Source: UBA9676 sp963730065 (lineage in GTDB: Bacteria; Actinomycetota; Actinomycetes; Streptosporangiales; Streptosporangiaceae). Taken from it: 64,000 nt of DNA. Every line of letters starts with the position of its first letter. The first letter of the stretch is position 1. The stretch is from positions 831,769-895,768 of the forward strand of contig CAVSQL010000014.1 in the NCBI GenBank assembly GCA_963730065.1, written 5' to 3'. Positions 54,429 through 63,752 of this stretch are shown piece after piece. A model generated the notes under the pieces. It was given only the letters and a program-made list of their open reading frames with translations. It was not told the origin of the DNA and ran no database searches. Position numbers and translations under genes: made by a program.

Positions 54429-56306
54429 TCAGCCTCCATATCCGGTGGTTGCGGGGCCGGTGGTGGCGGGGTCCCCGGATGGCAGGCCGCCGGCCGCCGT
54501 TTCCGCCACGGCGCGGCGGTGGCCGCTGATCGGCGTCTGCCAGGCCTCGGTCACCACGTCCACCAGGGCCGGGCCGGGTGTCTCCAGCGCGGCCCGCAGC
54601 GCGGCGCCGAGCCGGCCGGGGTCGGTGACCCGCCGCGCCGCCAGCCCGAAGCCGCGGGCGACGTCGGCGAAGGCGACGTCGCCGAAGTCCTCCTCCTCCC
54701 AGCCGCGGCCGAAGGTGATCCGCCGGTACCAGCGGATCCAGCCCCACGACCGGTTGTTCAGCACCACCACCGTGACCGGCAGCGCCTGCTCGGTGACCGT
54801 GGCCAGCTCGCCGACCGCGTAACCGAGCGCGCCGTCGCCGGTCAGGACCACGGCCCGGTGCCCGGCGTGGCTCACGCCGATCGCGGCGGGCAGCGCGTAT
54901 CCCAGCCCCGCCTGGCCACGGGGGGTCAGCACCCGCCGCCCGGGCCGCCGCTGCTCCAGGTAGGCCCCGCCCCAGCCGCTGGCGAGGCTGGCGTCACAGA
55001 TGAGGATGTCCTGCCCGCCGAGCGCGGCCTCGATCTCGGCCAGCACCCGCTGCGGGGCGATGGGGATCGCGTCGCTGGCCCGCTCGGCGTCGCGGCCGGC
55101 CCGCCATCCGGCGGCCAGCTCGCGCAGGCGCGCCCGCCAGGGCGCCCGGTCCGGCTCCGGGGCCGCCCGCTCATCTCCCGGCGGTGCGTCCAGCGCGGCG
55201 GCCAGGGCCCGCACGCCCGGCCGGGCGTCGGCCAGCACCGGAAGGGCCCAGCCGAACGCCCGGCCGAGTTCGGCCGGATCCACGTCCACCTGGACCACCC
55301 GCTGATCCGGCCGGGGCAGCGTCCAGCTGAACGTGGCGCCGCCGCTCGCCTTCGAGCCGGCCAGGAGGACGACGTCGGCCTCGGCCATGGCGGCGGCCGC
55401 CGCCTCGGTCCCCATGGAACCGGTTACGCCCACGGCCAGCGGGTGGTCTTCGGCGATCGCCCCCTTGCCGGACAAGGTGGTGCCGACCGCGGCGGACAGC
55501 CGCTCCGCCAGCCGGACCAGGTCGCTTCCGGCCCCGGAGTGGAGCACGCCGCCGCCAGCCAGGATGAACGGCCGCTGCGCGGTGCGGAGCACGGCGGTGG
55601 CGGCGGCGACGTCCTCCGGCTCGGGCACCGGGCGGAAGGCGGGAAACCGGCCGAACCGGGCGCCGCCGCCGTCTCCCGCGCCGCCGTCCTGGAGCCCTCC
55701 CGCCGGGGCCGGCCCGTCCAGCACGTCCTGCGGGAGGAAGAGCGCAACCGGGCCGGGACGGCCGGTCGTCGCTTCCCGGAACGCCTGCCGGACCAGCGCG
55801 GGCAGGGTGCCCGGGTCGGGCACGGCCGCCTGCCACTTGGTCACCGGCGCCAGCAGCGCCGCCTGGTCCAGCGCCTGGGACGCCGCGCTCCGGTAACGGT
55901 GCGGGGCCAGCCGGGCGGGCAGGTCGCTGACCAGCGCGAGCACCGGCACCGAGGCGCCGAGCGCCTCGGCCAGGCCGGACGGCAGTTTGGCCGCGCCGGG
56001 GCCGACCGTCGCGTCGCACACCCCGGCCAGGCCGGTGACCCGGGCGTAGGCGTCGGCGGCGTAGGCGGCCGAGCGCTCGTCACGGACCGGCACGTGCACC
56101 AGGCCGCCGTGGTCGGTGATGCCGTCGTAGAGCGCGAGCGTCTGGCCGCCGGGGACGCCGAAGACGTGACGCACGCCGTGCTCGGCGAGCAGCCCGGCCA
56201 GCAGCCGTCCCCCGTGTGCGGTACTGGCCCGGGGCGACCCAGTGCCAGCCGGGGGAGCCCCCTGGTCCCCCCACGGCCCGGAACCCCGGGGACCCGGCTC
56301 AGTCAC
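54429..56306 (-). CDS. thiamine-diphosphate-dependent enzyme (acetolactate synthase superfamily)
   Basis: 625 residues with the three-domain pattern. The N-terminal PYR domain has the activating Glu in VRDERSAAYAADAYARV. The central domain spans about 220-340. The C-terminal TPP site is GDGALGYAVGELATV...NNRSWG. Relatives include acetolactate synthase, benzoylformate decarboxylase and IolD. No ilvN/regulatory gene follows, so amino-acid synthesis is unlikely. GTG 56306 overlaps the amidohydrolase stop by eight bases. An Ala/Gly-rich C-terminal tail is present. Confidence 0.9.
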   Translation of the reverse strand: MTEPGPRGSGPWGDQGAPPAGTGSPRASTAHGGRLLAGLLAEHGVRHVFGVPGGQTLALYDGITDHGGLVHVPVRDERSAAYAADAYARVTGLAGVCDATVGPGAAKLPSGLAEALGASVPVLALVSDLPARLAPHRYRSAASQALDQAALLAPVTKWQAAVPDPGTLPALVRQAFREATTGRPGPVALFLPQDVLDGPAPAGGLQDGGAGDGGGARFGRFPAFRPVPEPEDVAAATAVLRTAQRPFILAGGGVLHSGAGSDLVRLAERLSAAVGTTLSGKGAIAEDHPLAVGVTGSMGTEAAAAAMAEADVVLLAGSKASGGATFSWTLPRPDQRVVQVDVDPAELGRAFGWALPVLADARPGVRALAAALDAPPGDERAAPEPDRAPWRARLRELAAGWRAGRDAERASDAIPIAPQRVLAEIEAALGGQDILICDASLASGWGGAYLEQRRPGRRVLTPRGQAGLGYALPAAIGVSHAGHRAVVLTGDGALGYAVGELATVTEQALPVTVVVLNNRSWGWIRWYRRITFGRGWEEEDFGDVAFADVARGFGLAARRVTDPGRLGAALRAALETPGPALVDVVTEAWQTPISGHRRAVAETAAGGLPSGDPATTGPATTGYGG

Positions 56307-57285
56307 CGGCCACACCCAGCAGCCGCGCGGCGTTGCCGCTCATCACCAGGTCCTCGCCGGTCCCGAGCCCGAGCGCGCGGACCTCGCCCACCGGATCGGT
56401 GGTCCCCATGTCGAACGGGCGGTCCGACCCGAGCAGCACGTGGTCGGCCCCGGCGTAGCGGATCAGGTCGGCGAGCAGGTCGGCGTCATGGGTGACCGTG
56501 TCGTAGTAGAACCGGCGCAGCGATTCATCCGGCCCGGCCGCGCTGCGGGAGCGGGCCTCATCGCGGACGGCGAAGGCCCGGCGCAGGCGGCCGCGGACCG
56601 CCGGGAGCGCGCCTCCGCCGTGGGCGAGCAGGACCCGCAGCCCTGGATGGCGTTCGAGCACCCCGGACACCGCGAGGTGCGCCGCCGTCACCGCGGTCTC
56701 CAGCGGGTTGCCCACCGAGTTCCACAGGTAGTAGCCGTCCAGGGCGGGCACGCCGAAACCGCGGGTGGACGGGTGGATGAAGACCAGCGCGCCCGACTGC
56801 TCAGCCGTCTCCCAGAACGGGCCGAAGAAATCATCGCCCAGGTACCGGCCACCGACGCTGGAGGGAATCTCCACCCCGCACAGCCCGGGGACGGTGACCA
56901 GCTCGGTGAGCTGGCGGGCAGCGAGCACCGGGTCTTGCAGCGCCACCGCGCCGACCGCGTTCACCCGCCCGGGATGCGCGGCGGCGGCCGCCGCGAGCGC
57001 CTCGTTCTGCACCTGGCAGATCAGCCGCGCCTCGTCCGGCCCCGCGTCCACCGGCACCAGGTTGATCCAGGGGGACAGCAGCAGGTGGCCGACCCCGGTC
57101 GCGGCGGCCTCGGCGAGCATCGCGGCGACGTCGGTGAACTCTCCCGTCACCGAGCTGATCTCACGGCCGCGGAAGCGCAACCGGTAGCGCCCGTGTTCCC
57201 GGCTCACCACCGGCCGCCAGTGCTCCGGCACCCGGCCAGCGGTCATCTCAGCGACGATGACATGGCAGTGGGTGTCGATGATCAA
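56299..57285 (-). CDS. amidohydrolase-2 family enzyme (ACMSD-like)
   Basis: 328 residues. The metal site is formed by IIDTHCHVIV at the start, LVFIHPSTRG, VLLAHGGGALP and LLGSDRPFDMG, as in the COG2159 group of decarboxylases and lactone hydrolases of aromatic breakdown. The frame starts at TTG 57285, which overlaps the livF stop (TTGA) and has AGGAG seven bases upstream. Translation coupling with livF ties it to transport. Confidence 0.9.
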   Translation of the reverse strand: MIIDTHCHVIVAEMTAGRVPEHWRPVVSREHGRYRLRFRGREISSVTGEFTDVAAMLAEAAATGVGHLLLSPWINLVPVDAGPDEARLICQVQNEALAAAAAAHPGRVNAVGAVALQDPVLAARQLTELVTVPGLCGVEIPSSVGGRYLGDDFFGPFWETAEQSGALVFIHPSTRGFGVPALDGYYLWNSVGNPLETAVTAAHLAVSGVLERHPGLRVLLAHGGGALPAVRGRLRRAFAVRDEARSRSAAGPDESLRRFYYDTVTHDADLLADLIRYAGADHVLLGSDRPFDMGTTDPVGEVRALGLGTGEDLVMSGNAARLLGVAGD

Positions 57286-58163
57286 CGAGCGGCTCCTGGC
57301 GCGGCGCCGTTGGCTGCGCTGCTGGCCGGGTCGCCGCCCGGGCCGCTCACCGGCTCGCCTCCTTCGGCGGCCGCGGGCTTGTCGGCCGAGACCGCGCCGC
57401 CGAGGTAGAGCGCGCCGATTTCCGGGTGCTCGAGCACCTCCTGGCCGGTGCCGGACAGCCGCACCAGGCCGTTCTCCAGCACCACGCCGTGCGTGGACAG
57501 GCGCAGCCCGGCCCGGGCGTTCTGCTCCACCAGCAAGATCGTCTTGCCCTGCGCGTGCATCATCCGGATGGCGTCGAAGACCGACTTGAGCACCTTGGGC
57601 GCCAGTCCCATCGACGGCTCGTCCAGGATCACGAGTTTCGGGTCGAGCATCAGGCTGCGGGCGAATTCCACCAGCCGCTGCTGACCGCCGGACAGGCTGC
57701 CCGCCTTCTTGTCCAGCCACTCGGTGACCTGGGGGAACATCTCCAGCACCTGGGCGAGACGCCGGTCCGCCAGGCCCCGTTCGCGCAGGATGTAGCCGCC
57801 GAGCGAGATGTTCTCGCGCACCGTCATCTCGCGGAACAGGCTGTGGTTCTGCGGCACCTGGACCACGCCGGCCTTCAGGATCTGGCGTGGCGTCTTCCCG
57901 GTCAGCCGCTGGCCATGCAGCGTGATCTCTCCCAGCCGGGGCCGGAGCAGCCCGCTGATGGCGGAGAGCAGCGTTGATTTCCCGGCCCCGTTCGGCCCCA
58001 CCACGCAGGTGATCCCGCCTTGAATGACCTGCAGGGATACCCCCCGCAGCACGTCGCCGCCGCCGTAGCCGGCGACCACGCCGGCGACCTCGAGCGCGCA
58101 GGGGCCCGGGGCGCTGTCCGCCGGCGCCCCGCCCGGCGCCGGCTCAGGCTGCGGAGCTGTCAT
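57282..58163 (-). CDS. livF: branched-chain-type ABC transporter ATP-binding protein
   Basis: 293 residues. Walker A is VVGPNGAGKSTLL, the signature is LSGGQQRLVEFARSL and Walker B is LVILDEPSMGLAP. A 22-residue Pro-rich start and an Ala/Gly-rich tail (about 255-293) frame the core. ATG 58163 lies inside the livG 3' end (20-base overlap). It works with LivG on the LivH-LivM channel. LivF-type systems carry amino acids, amides or aromatic acids; the ligand is unknown. Confidence 0.93.
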   Translation of the reverse strand: MTAPQPEPAPGGAPADSAPGPCALEVAGVVAGYGGGDVLRGVSLQVIQGGITCVVGPNGAGKSTLLSAISGLLRPRLGEITLHGQRLTGKTPRQILKAGVVQVPQNHSLFREMTVRENISLGGYILRERGLADRRLAQVLEMFPQVTEWLDKKAGSLSGGQQRLVEFARSLMLDPKLVILDEPSMGLAPKVLKSVFDAIRMMHAQGKTILLVEQNARAGLRLSTHGVVLENGLVRLSGTGQEVLEHPEIGALYLGGAVSADKPAAAEGGEPVSGPGGDPASSAANGAAPGAAR

Positions 58164-58932
58164 CGTCTTCCTCTGCCGTCCCGAGGTAGGCGTCAAGCAC
58201 GCGGTGGTCGTTGCGGACCTCATCGGGCGGGCCGGAGACCACGGCGGTCCCGTAGTCGAGGACGGTCACCCGGTCACACAGGCCCATCACGAACTCCATG
58301 TTGTGCTCCACGATGAGGAACGTGGTTCCCTGCCGGTTCAGCTCGCGGATCCGGTCGGCGATGGTGCCGATCAGGGTCGGGTTGACCCCGCCCGCCGGCT
58401 CGTCAAGCAGGATGATCTCCGGGGCGGCGATGAGGACGTAGGACAGTTCCAGCAGCTTGCGCTGGCCGTAGGAGAGGGTCTCGGCACGGTCGCCGGCCAG
58501 CTTGGCGATGCCGGTGAACTCCAGCAGTTCCATCGCCCGCTGCCGGGTGGCGGCACCGCCCGCGCGGGCGAACGGGTTGCGGAACCGTCCGCCCCGCTGC
58601 CTCGAACGTTCCTGGTAGTGCGCGGCCACGATCATGTTCTCCATGACCGTCAGCCGGGAGAAGACCCGGGTCAGCTGGAAGGTGCGGCCGATGCCCAGCG
58701 CGAACACCTTGTCCGGGGCCAGGTTGGTGATCTTGGCGTCGTTCAGGTAGACCTCGCCGCTGTCCACCCGCCCGTAGCCGGTGATCATGTTGAACAGCGT
58801 GGTCTTCCCCGAGCCGTTCGGCCCGATCAGGCCGGCGATGCTGCCCGGCTCGACCTCGATCGTGCAGTCGCTGAGCGCCTGCACGCCGCCGAATGCCTTC
58901 GACATGCCCTCGGTCCGCAGCAGCGCCGTCAT
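58144..58932 (-). CDS. livG: branched-chain-type ABC transporter ATP-binding protein
   Basis: 262 residues. Walker A is LIGPNGSGKTTLFNMITG, the signature is LSYGQRKLLELSYVL and Walker B is IILLDEPAGGVNP. LivG-type tail features are seen in DRVTVLDYGTAVVSGPP. ATG overlaps the livM stop (ATGA), so the transporter genes are coupled. The signature Ser-Tyr-Gly is usual for LivG. Confidence 0.93.
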   Translation of the reverse strand: MTALLRTEGMSKAFGGVQALSDCTIEVEPGSIAGLIGPNGSGKTTLFNMITGYGRVDSGEVYLNDAKITNLAPDKVFALGIGRTFQLTRVFSRLTVMENMIVAAHYQERSRQRGGRFRNPFARAGGAATRQRAMELLEFTGIAKLAGDRAETLSYGQRKLLELSYVLIAAPEIILLDEPAGGVNPTLIGTIADRIRELNRQGTTFLIVEHNMEFVMGLCDRVTVLDYGTAVVSGPPDEVRNDHRVLDAYLGTAEEDDDSSAA

Positions 58933-59990
58933 GATGCGCTCCTGGCGCCGGGCCCGGCCGCGCTGCCGGCCACCCTCGCGCCTGCGGGCGGCACGGGCGG
59001 CGGGCCGGTGGCCCCTTCGGCCGCCCGCCGTTGCCGGCTGGCCCGCAGGGCGGTCAGCTTCTCGCCCACCGTCGGCAGGATCCCCCGCGGCAGAAAGATG
59101 ATCACCACCAGGAACAGCGCGCCAAGGACGCCCTCGGCCACGTACGCGTTGGACACCTGGAACTGGGCGTAGCCGAGGTAGGGCTCGAGCAGCAGCGCGC
59201 CGAAGATGGGCCCGGACAGGGTGCCGAATCCGCCGAGGAACGCCATCAGGGCGATGGTCAGGTCGAAAAACGGGTTGAACGCGTACTGCGGCAGCGCCTC
59301 CGACTGGAAGTAGAAATACAGCCCGCCCAGCATCCCCATGATGAAGCCGGAGATCACGAAGGCGGTCAGTTTGGCCCGCATGGTCCTGACCCCGAGCCCG
59401 CGGGCCCGGTCCTCGTCGTCGCGGATCGCCCGGAGCTGGAGGCCGAACCGCGAGCCCCAGATCGCCCACGCGAGCACCGCCGACGCGAACGCGATGATCA
59501 GGGCCGTGTAGTAGAAGGGCATGTCGAACGTGGCCGGATCCCAGTTGAGGAACGGCGGGAAGATCCCGGTCGTGGCGCCGGTCCAGCTGAAGTTGGAGGC
59601 CATCAGCTGGAAGATGAAGAAGACCGCGATGGTCACCACCACGAAGGTGTGCCGGCGGACCCGCAGCGCGATCAGCCCGAACGGCACCGCGACCACGGCG
59701 GCCGCCAGCCCGGCCAGCGGGTAGAGCGCGAACACCACCCCGCCGGCCAGGTTGAGGTGCTTGCTCATCAGCGCGACCGTGTACACGCCGGTCCCGAAGA
59801 AGACGGCGGCCCCGAGCGAGATGTAGCCGGTGAACCCGGAGAAGATGTTCCAGGCGACCGCCGCTCCCACGTACAGCAGGACGAACACGCCGACGTGGGT
59901 CACCGTGACGTTCTTGGCCAGCGGGATGACGGCGAGAACGGCCAGCAGCACCACCAGGCCCCCGGCGCGCCAGATGGCGGCGGACCTCAT
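58929..59990 (-). CDS. livM: branched-chain-type ABC transporter permease
   Basis: 353 residues with about nine membrane helices. The conserved FSGFTGYISLGAAVFFGTG and the cytoplasmic LRAIRDDEDRARGLGV docking loop are typical of LivM. The C-terminus (after 320) is a basic, Pro/Ala-rich tail. ATG 59990 overlaps the livH stop (ATGA). Confidence 0.93.
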   Translation of the reverse strand: MRSAAIWRAGGLVVLLAVLAVIPLAKNVTVTHVGVFVLLYVGAAVAWNIFSGFTGYISLGAAVFFGTGVYTVALMSKHLNLAGGVVFALYPLAGLAAAVVAVPFGLIALRVRRHTFVVVTIAVFFIFQLMASNFSWTGATTGIFPPFLNWDPATFDMPFYYTALIIAFASAVLAWAIWGSRFGLQLRAIRDDEDRARGLGVRTMRAKLTAFVISGFIMGMLGGLYFYFQSEALPQYAFNPFFDLTIALMAFLGGFGTLSGPIFGALLLEPYLGYAQFQVSNAYVAEGVLGALFLVVIIFLPRGILPTVGEKLTALRASRQRRAAEGATGPPPVPPAGARVAGSAAGPGARSAS

Positions 59991-60871
59991 TGGGCCCTCG
60001 CCTCCTTGCGCCCGAACAGGCCCTGCGGCCGGAACACGAGCACCAGCACGAGCGCCCCGTAGAACACCACCGTCGACCATTCGGGATTCCAGTACACGTC
60101 CACCAGCGACGCGAGCGTGATCACGAGCACGGACGCCGCGAGCGCGCCGCCGATGCTTCCCATGCCGCCGAGGATGACGATCGCCAGCAGCCGGGAGATC
60201 AGGTCGTACCCGGTGTTCGGGTTGAACGTATTGAGCGTCCCGAACACCATGCCGCCCGCCGCGGTCACCCCTACCCCGATCCCGAACGTGAGCGCGGCCA
60301 CCCGGTTCACGTCGATCCCGACCAGCCGGGCCGCGGTGTGGTCCTGCATGGTGGCGCGGACGCTGCGGCCGAACTGCGTCCGGTAGAGCATCAGGTAGAT
60401 CGCCACCACGAAGACGACCGCGAGCACGAACCCGAGGAGGTAGATGTAGGGCAGGTAATACCCGAAGATCTTGAACTCCGCCTGCGGGCTGGTCCAGTAG
60501 TCATTGATCGATACGTAGTTCGACCCGAAGACCTGGTACAGGATTCCCTCGATGATGATCGCCACCGCGTAGCAGGCGAGCAGCGACATCGAGGTGCGTT
60601 CGCGGCCCCGCAGCGGCCGGATGAACAGGTACTGGATCGCCACCCCGAGGATGAACATCGCCGGGATGGTGATCAGCAGGCCGACGAACACGTCGATGTG
60701 CAGATGGGTCCAGAGCACGTAGCTGAGGTAGGCGCCGAGCACGACCAGGATGCCCTGCGCGATGTTGATGAGGTCGAGTACGCCGAAGATCAGCGTGAGC
60801 CCGACCGCCATCAGGCCATAGACACCGCCTTGGAGCACGCCATCGGTGATGGCCTGCAGGAAGGTACCCAT
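59987..60871 (-). CDS. livH: branched-chain-type ABC transporter permease
   Basis: 294 residues. DGVLQGGVYGLMAVGLTLIF at the start is the LivH signature, and RATMQDHTAARLVGIDVNRV is the ATPase docking loop. About eight membrane helices. It is separated by 87 bases from the binding-protein gene upstream, and then every gene down to the creatininase overlaps or nearly touches the next. Confidence 0.93.
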   Translation of the reverse strand: MGTFLQAITDGVLQGGVYGLMAVGLTLIFGVLDLINIAQGILVVLGAYLSYVLWTHLHIDVFVGLLITIPAMFILGVAIQYLFIRPLRGRERTSMSLLACYAVAIIIEGILYQVFGSNYVSINDYWTSPQAEFKIFGYYLPYIYLLGFVLAVVFVVAIYLMLYRTQFGRSVRATMQDHTAARLVGIDVNRVAALTFGIGVGVTAAGGMVFGTLNTFNPNTGYDLISRLLAIVILGGMGSIGGALAASVLVITLASLVDVYWNPEWSTVVFYGALVLVLVFRPQGLFGRKEARAQ

Positions 60872-60958
60872 GTCAGTACGCCGCTCCGTTCACCTGACAG
60901 TCCTGGTTCCTTTCTAGCCTTACCTGCCCGGGGCCACATCGGCCGCGTCAGCGGGGTG

Positions 60959-62290
60959 TCAGCCGGTCGTCCACAGCGGCTTGGTGGCCTTGATCGCGAT
61001 GGAGTCCCCGCCGGTGGGCAGCACCTTCACGAACTGGTCGGTGGGCTGCCACTGGAAGACGAAGCTGACCGCCTTGGTGTTCATGCCGCTCGGCCGGTGA
61101 GCGACGTACGGGCCCCACTGCGCCGGTCCCTGGACAGTGGCGAGCGGCTGGCGGAGGCCGTGCAGGAAGCCGATGATCTTGGCGTTGCTGAGGCCCACGT
61201 TGCCGACCGCGTCCGCCAGGACCTCACCCGAGGAGTACGCCTCCGCCACGTCCGCGTTGATGACCGAGGCGGTGCCGCCATACCTGGCGATGTATTCCTG
61301 CACCATCACGTGGCTGAGCGCGTTCGGCAAGCTGCCGTACCAGCCGTCCGGGACCATGATCCCGTTCGCGTTGCCGGTGCCGATCGCGTCGAGGAAGTTC
61401 TGGCCCTGGTCCGGGCCGGACGTGGCGATGATCATCTTCGGGTTGAAGTGCTGCCGCTTGAACTCGTTGAGGATCCCCGACACCGTCGGCACGTCCACCG
61501 AGCCGATGACCACGATCTGCGGGTTGGCCGCGATCACCTTGTCGGCGGCGGCCGTGAGGACGGGCCCGGGAACGGTGCCGGACGAGTTGGGCTCCAGCAG
61601 CTTGGCGGTGGACCCGGGCTGGCCGGAGTTGTCATAGACGGTGCTGACCCCGGCCTTGGCCAGGGTGTCCTGCGCCACTTCCACCGGGGGGTCGGCGAAC
61701 GGGTCGTCCACCATCACGTAGGCAGCCTTCGTCGGGCGGCTGCCGGCTGGGAGAGAGAGGACCCACCTGGCGAACGGCTCCAGCTGGTTCGCCACCGGTG
61801 CGCTCACGCCGAACAGGTTGGACAGGCTCGCGCCGAACACCGTGGGCGCGCCGCCGGATCCCTCCACGAGCGCGTAGCCGTATTTGCGCGCCACCTGTCC
61901 GGCCGGGATCGTGAGCAGCGAGGAGAAGGGGCCCAGGGTCAGGTCGACGTGGTCCTGGGTGATCAGCTTGGTGTAGTCCCTGGTGGCCACGTTCGGGTCG
62001 CTGTTGTCGTTGAGGTAGACGAGCTTGACCGGGCGCCCGAGCAGTCCGTCGTGGGTGTTGACGTCGTTGGCCCACAGCTGGTAGCCCTTCAGCACCGCCT
62101 GGCCATCGGCGGAGAACGAGCCGGTCAGCGAGACCGAGAACCCGACGGTGATCGGGGCGCCGGCAGGTCCGCCGTTGCTGCTACTGGTGCTGGGGGTGTT
62201 GGAGCCGGTGATGCCACAGGCGGTCACGCTGACGGCGGCCAGGATGGTGACCGCCGCGATCCGCGCGGCCAGGCCGCTGGGGCGCCTCAT
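60959..62290 (-). CDS. Liv-type substrate-binding lipoprotein (second of two)
   Basis: 443 residues. The signal peptide ends with VTAC, followed by a Ser/Asn linker and a periplasmic-binding-protein type-1 domain opening PITVGFSVSLTGSFSADGQA. It is a close paralogue of the protein at 62360-63616 (shared GFSVSLTG/GTSLSLTG, ASGPDQG/SAGPDQG and SNAKII/SNAKVI). It should present solute to LivHMGF. GGGAGG eight bases before ATG 62290 supports the start. Confidence 0.92.
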   Translation of the reverse strand: MRRPSGLAARIAAVTILAAVSVTACGITGSNTPSTSSSNGGPAGAPITVGFSVSLTGSFSADGQAVLKGYQLWANDVNTHDGLLGRPVKLVYLNDNSDPNVATRDYTKLITQDHVDLTLGPFSSLLTIPAGQVARKYGYALVEGSGGAPTVFGASLSNLFGVSAPVANQLEPFARWVLSLPAGSRPTKAAYVMVDDPFADPPVEVAQDTLAKAGVSTVYDNSGQPGSTAKLLEPNSSGTVPGPVLTAAADKVIAANPQIVVIGSVDVPTVSGILNEFKRQHFNPKMIIATSGPDQGQNFLDAIGTGNANGIMVPDGWYGSLPNALSHVMVQEYIARYGGTASVINADVAEAYSSGEVLADAVGNVGLSNAKIIGFLHGLRQPLATVQGPAQWGPYVAHRPSGMNTKAVSFVFQWQPTDQFVKVLPTGGDSIAIKATKPLWTTG

Positions 62291-62315
62291 AGTGATTCCT
62301 CCCTTGAATGCCGTG

Positions 62316-62355
62316 CTGGTGCACGGGGCGCGCGCCCGCGCGCCCCGTGCACCAG
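62316..62355 (-). promoter_or_regulatory. 18-bp perfect hairpin between the two binding-protein genes
   Basis: The 40 bases fold into an uninterrupted 18-bp stem (first arm CTGGTGCACGGGGCGCGC) with a 4-base loop. It starts 4 bases after the stop of the first binding-protein gene and ends 25 bases before the start of the second. No T-tract follows. It is likely to protect the 3' end of the upstream message or reduce read-through, like the hairpin at 25220-25256. Confidence 0.75.
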
Positions 62356-62359
62356 TGAA

Positions 62360-63616
62360 TCAGCCAGAGCCCCAGGCCGGCTTGGGATTGACGATCGCCA
62401 CCGAACCGGTCGCGCTGGTCGGCAGCACCTGGACGAACTTCGCCCCGGTCTGCCACTGGAAGATGAAGTGCGCGGCCACGACGTTCTCGCCGATGGCGTT
62501 GAACTTCGCGGGCCCCTGCACGGTCTGCACGGTGACACCGCTGTGCAGATAGCTGATCACCTTCGCGTTGCTCAGGCTCTTGGTCGCGTTGACCGCGGCC
62601 GCGAGCGTCTCGCCGACCGAGTACGCCTCGGCCGCGTCGGCGTTGATGTCGGCCGGCGAGCCGCCGTAGGCGTCGTTATAGGCCTTGACGAACGCCTGGC
62701 TCAGCGGGTTCGCGAAACCGGCGTACCAGCCGTTGGGCACCATGGTGCCGGTGGCGTTCTTGGCCCCGCCGATCGCCGACAGGAACGCCGAGCCCTGGTC
62801 CGGGCCCGCCGAGGCGGCGAGGATCTTCGGGTTGTAGTGCTGCTGCATGAACGCCTGCAAGACCGACTGGACGCCGGGCACGTCCGGCGAGCCGATGACC
62901 ACCATGTCCGGCTTCAGGTGGGCGACCTGGTCGGCACCCGCCTTGTAGGCCGGGTTCTCCGCCGGGAAGACCTTGGAGTACACCGTCTTGACGCCGGCCT
63001 TCTGCAGGATCGCCTGCGCGTTCTGCACCATGGGCACGGCGAACGGGTCGTCCACCATCGGGTAGGCGGCGGTCTTCGGCCGCTGGCTGGCCGGCAGCGA
63101 CGCGACCCAGTTGGCGAACGGGATCAGCTGGTCGGCGACCACCGGGCTGACCGCGAACAGGTTCGGCAGCTTGAGGGAGAACACCAAGGGCCCCCCGCCC
63201 GCGCCCTCGGGGAATGCGTAGTGGTAGCGCGCCGCCACCTGCGCGGCCGGGGCCGTCAGCAGGGTTGAGAACGGCCCGAACACAAACGCCGCGTGGTTGG
63301 TACTGATCAGCTGGGTGTAGTTGGTGGTGACCGTCCCCGGGTCGCTGTTGTCGTTCACGATCTTCAGCGTGACCTTGTGGCCGAGGAGTCCGCCGCTCTT
63401 GTTGATCTCCTTGACCCACAGCTCGTAGCCGCGCTGGAACGCCTGGCCGTCGACCGAGAAGTCGCCCGTCAGCGAGAGCGACGTGCCGATCAGGATCGGG
63501 GATTTACTGGCGCTGCTGCTGGTGGTGGTGCTACTGCTGCTGCAGGCGGCAAGAATCATCGCCGCCACGGAGGCAACAGCCGTGAGAGCCAAGAACCGGG
63601 TGCCGTTGGGTCTCAT
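62360..63616 (-). CDS. Liv-type substrate-binding lipoprotein (first of two)
   Basis: 418 residues. The lipobox is LAAC after a standard signal peptide, followed by a Ser/Thr linker and a type-1 binding domain opening PILIGTSLSLTGDFSVDGQA. It contains MVDDPFAVP and ASAGPDQGSAF, also present in its paralogue. AAGGAGG six bases before ATG 63616 is a strong start. A strong hairpin follows its stop. Two binding proteins with one channel suggest two related ligands. Confidence 0.92.
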   Translation of the reverse strand: MRPNGTRFLALTAVASVAAMILAACSSSSTTTSSSASKSPILIGTSLSLTGDFSVDGQAFQRGYELWVKEINKSGGLLGHKVTLKIVNDNSDPGTVTTNYTQLISTNHAAFVFGPFSTLLTAPAAQVAARYHYAFPEGAGGGPLVFSLKLPNLFAVSPVVADQLIPFANWVASLPASQRPKTAAYPMVDDPFAVPMVQNAQAILQKAGVKTVYSKVFPAENPAYKAGADQVAHLKPDMVVIGSPDVPGVQSVLQAFMQQHYNPKILAASAGPDQGSAFLSAIGGAKNATGTMVPNGWYAGFANPLSQAFVKAYNDAYGGSPADINADAAEAYSVGETLAAAVNATKSLSNAKVISYLHSGVTVQTVQGPAKFNAIGENVVAAHFIFQWQTGAKFVQVLPTSATGSVAIVNPKPAWGSG

Positions 63617-63752
63617 CCGGTTCCTCCTTCCGGTTCATGGATGGTCAGTTGTAGAGCCGGCCGCGGTCAGCGCCCGGTCACGCGTATCCCAGGTGGGCGG
63701 GAGTCCGGGAGGGGCGAGTCAACGGCCGGCCACGGATAGTGGCGCCGGCCCA

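Noticed and set aside
54192..56495. A 767-residue + strand frame opposite the creatininase and TPP enzyme genes
   Set aside because: Shadow frame without domain content; the minus-strand enzymes keep their catalytic motifs.
59990..63268. A 1092-residue open frame on the + strand opposite livH and the binding-protein genes
   Set aside because: It is the antisense shadow of high-GC coding genes. Its translation is Arg/Gly/Asp/His-rich with no domain, while the minus strand encodes clear LivH and binding proteins.
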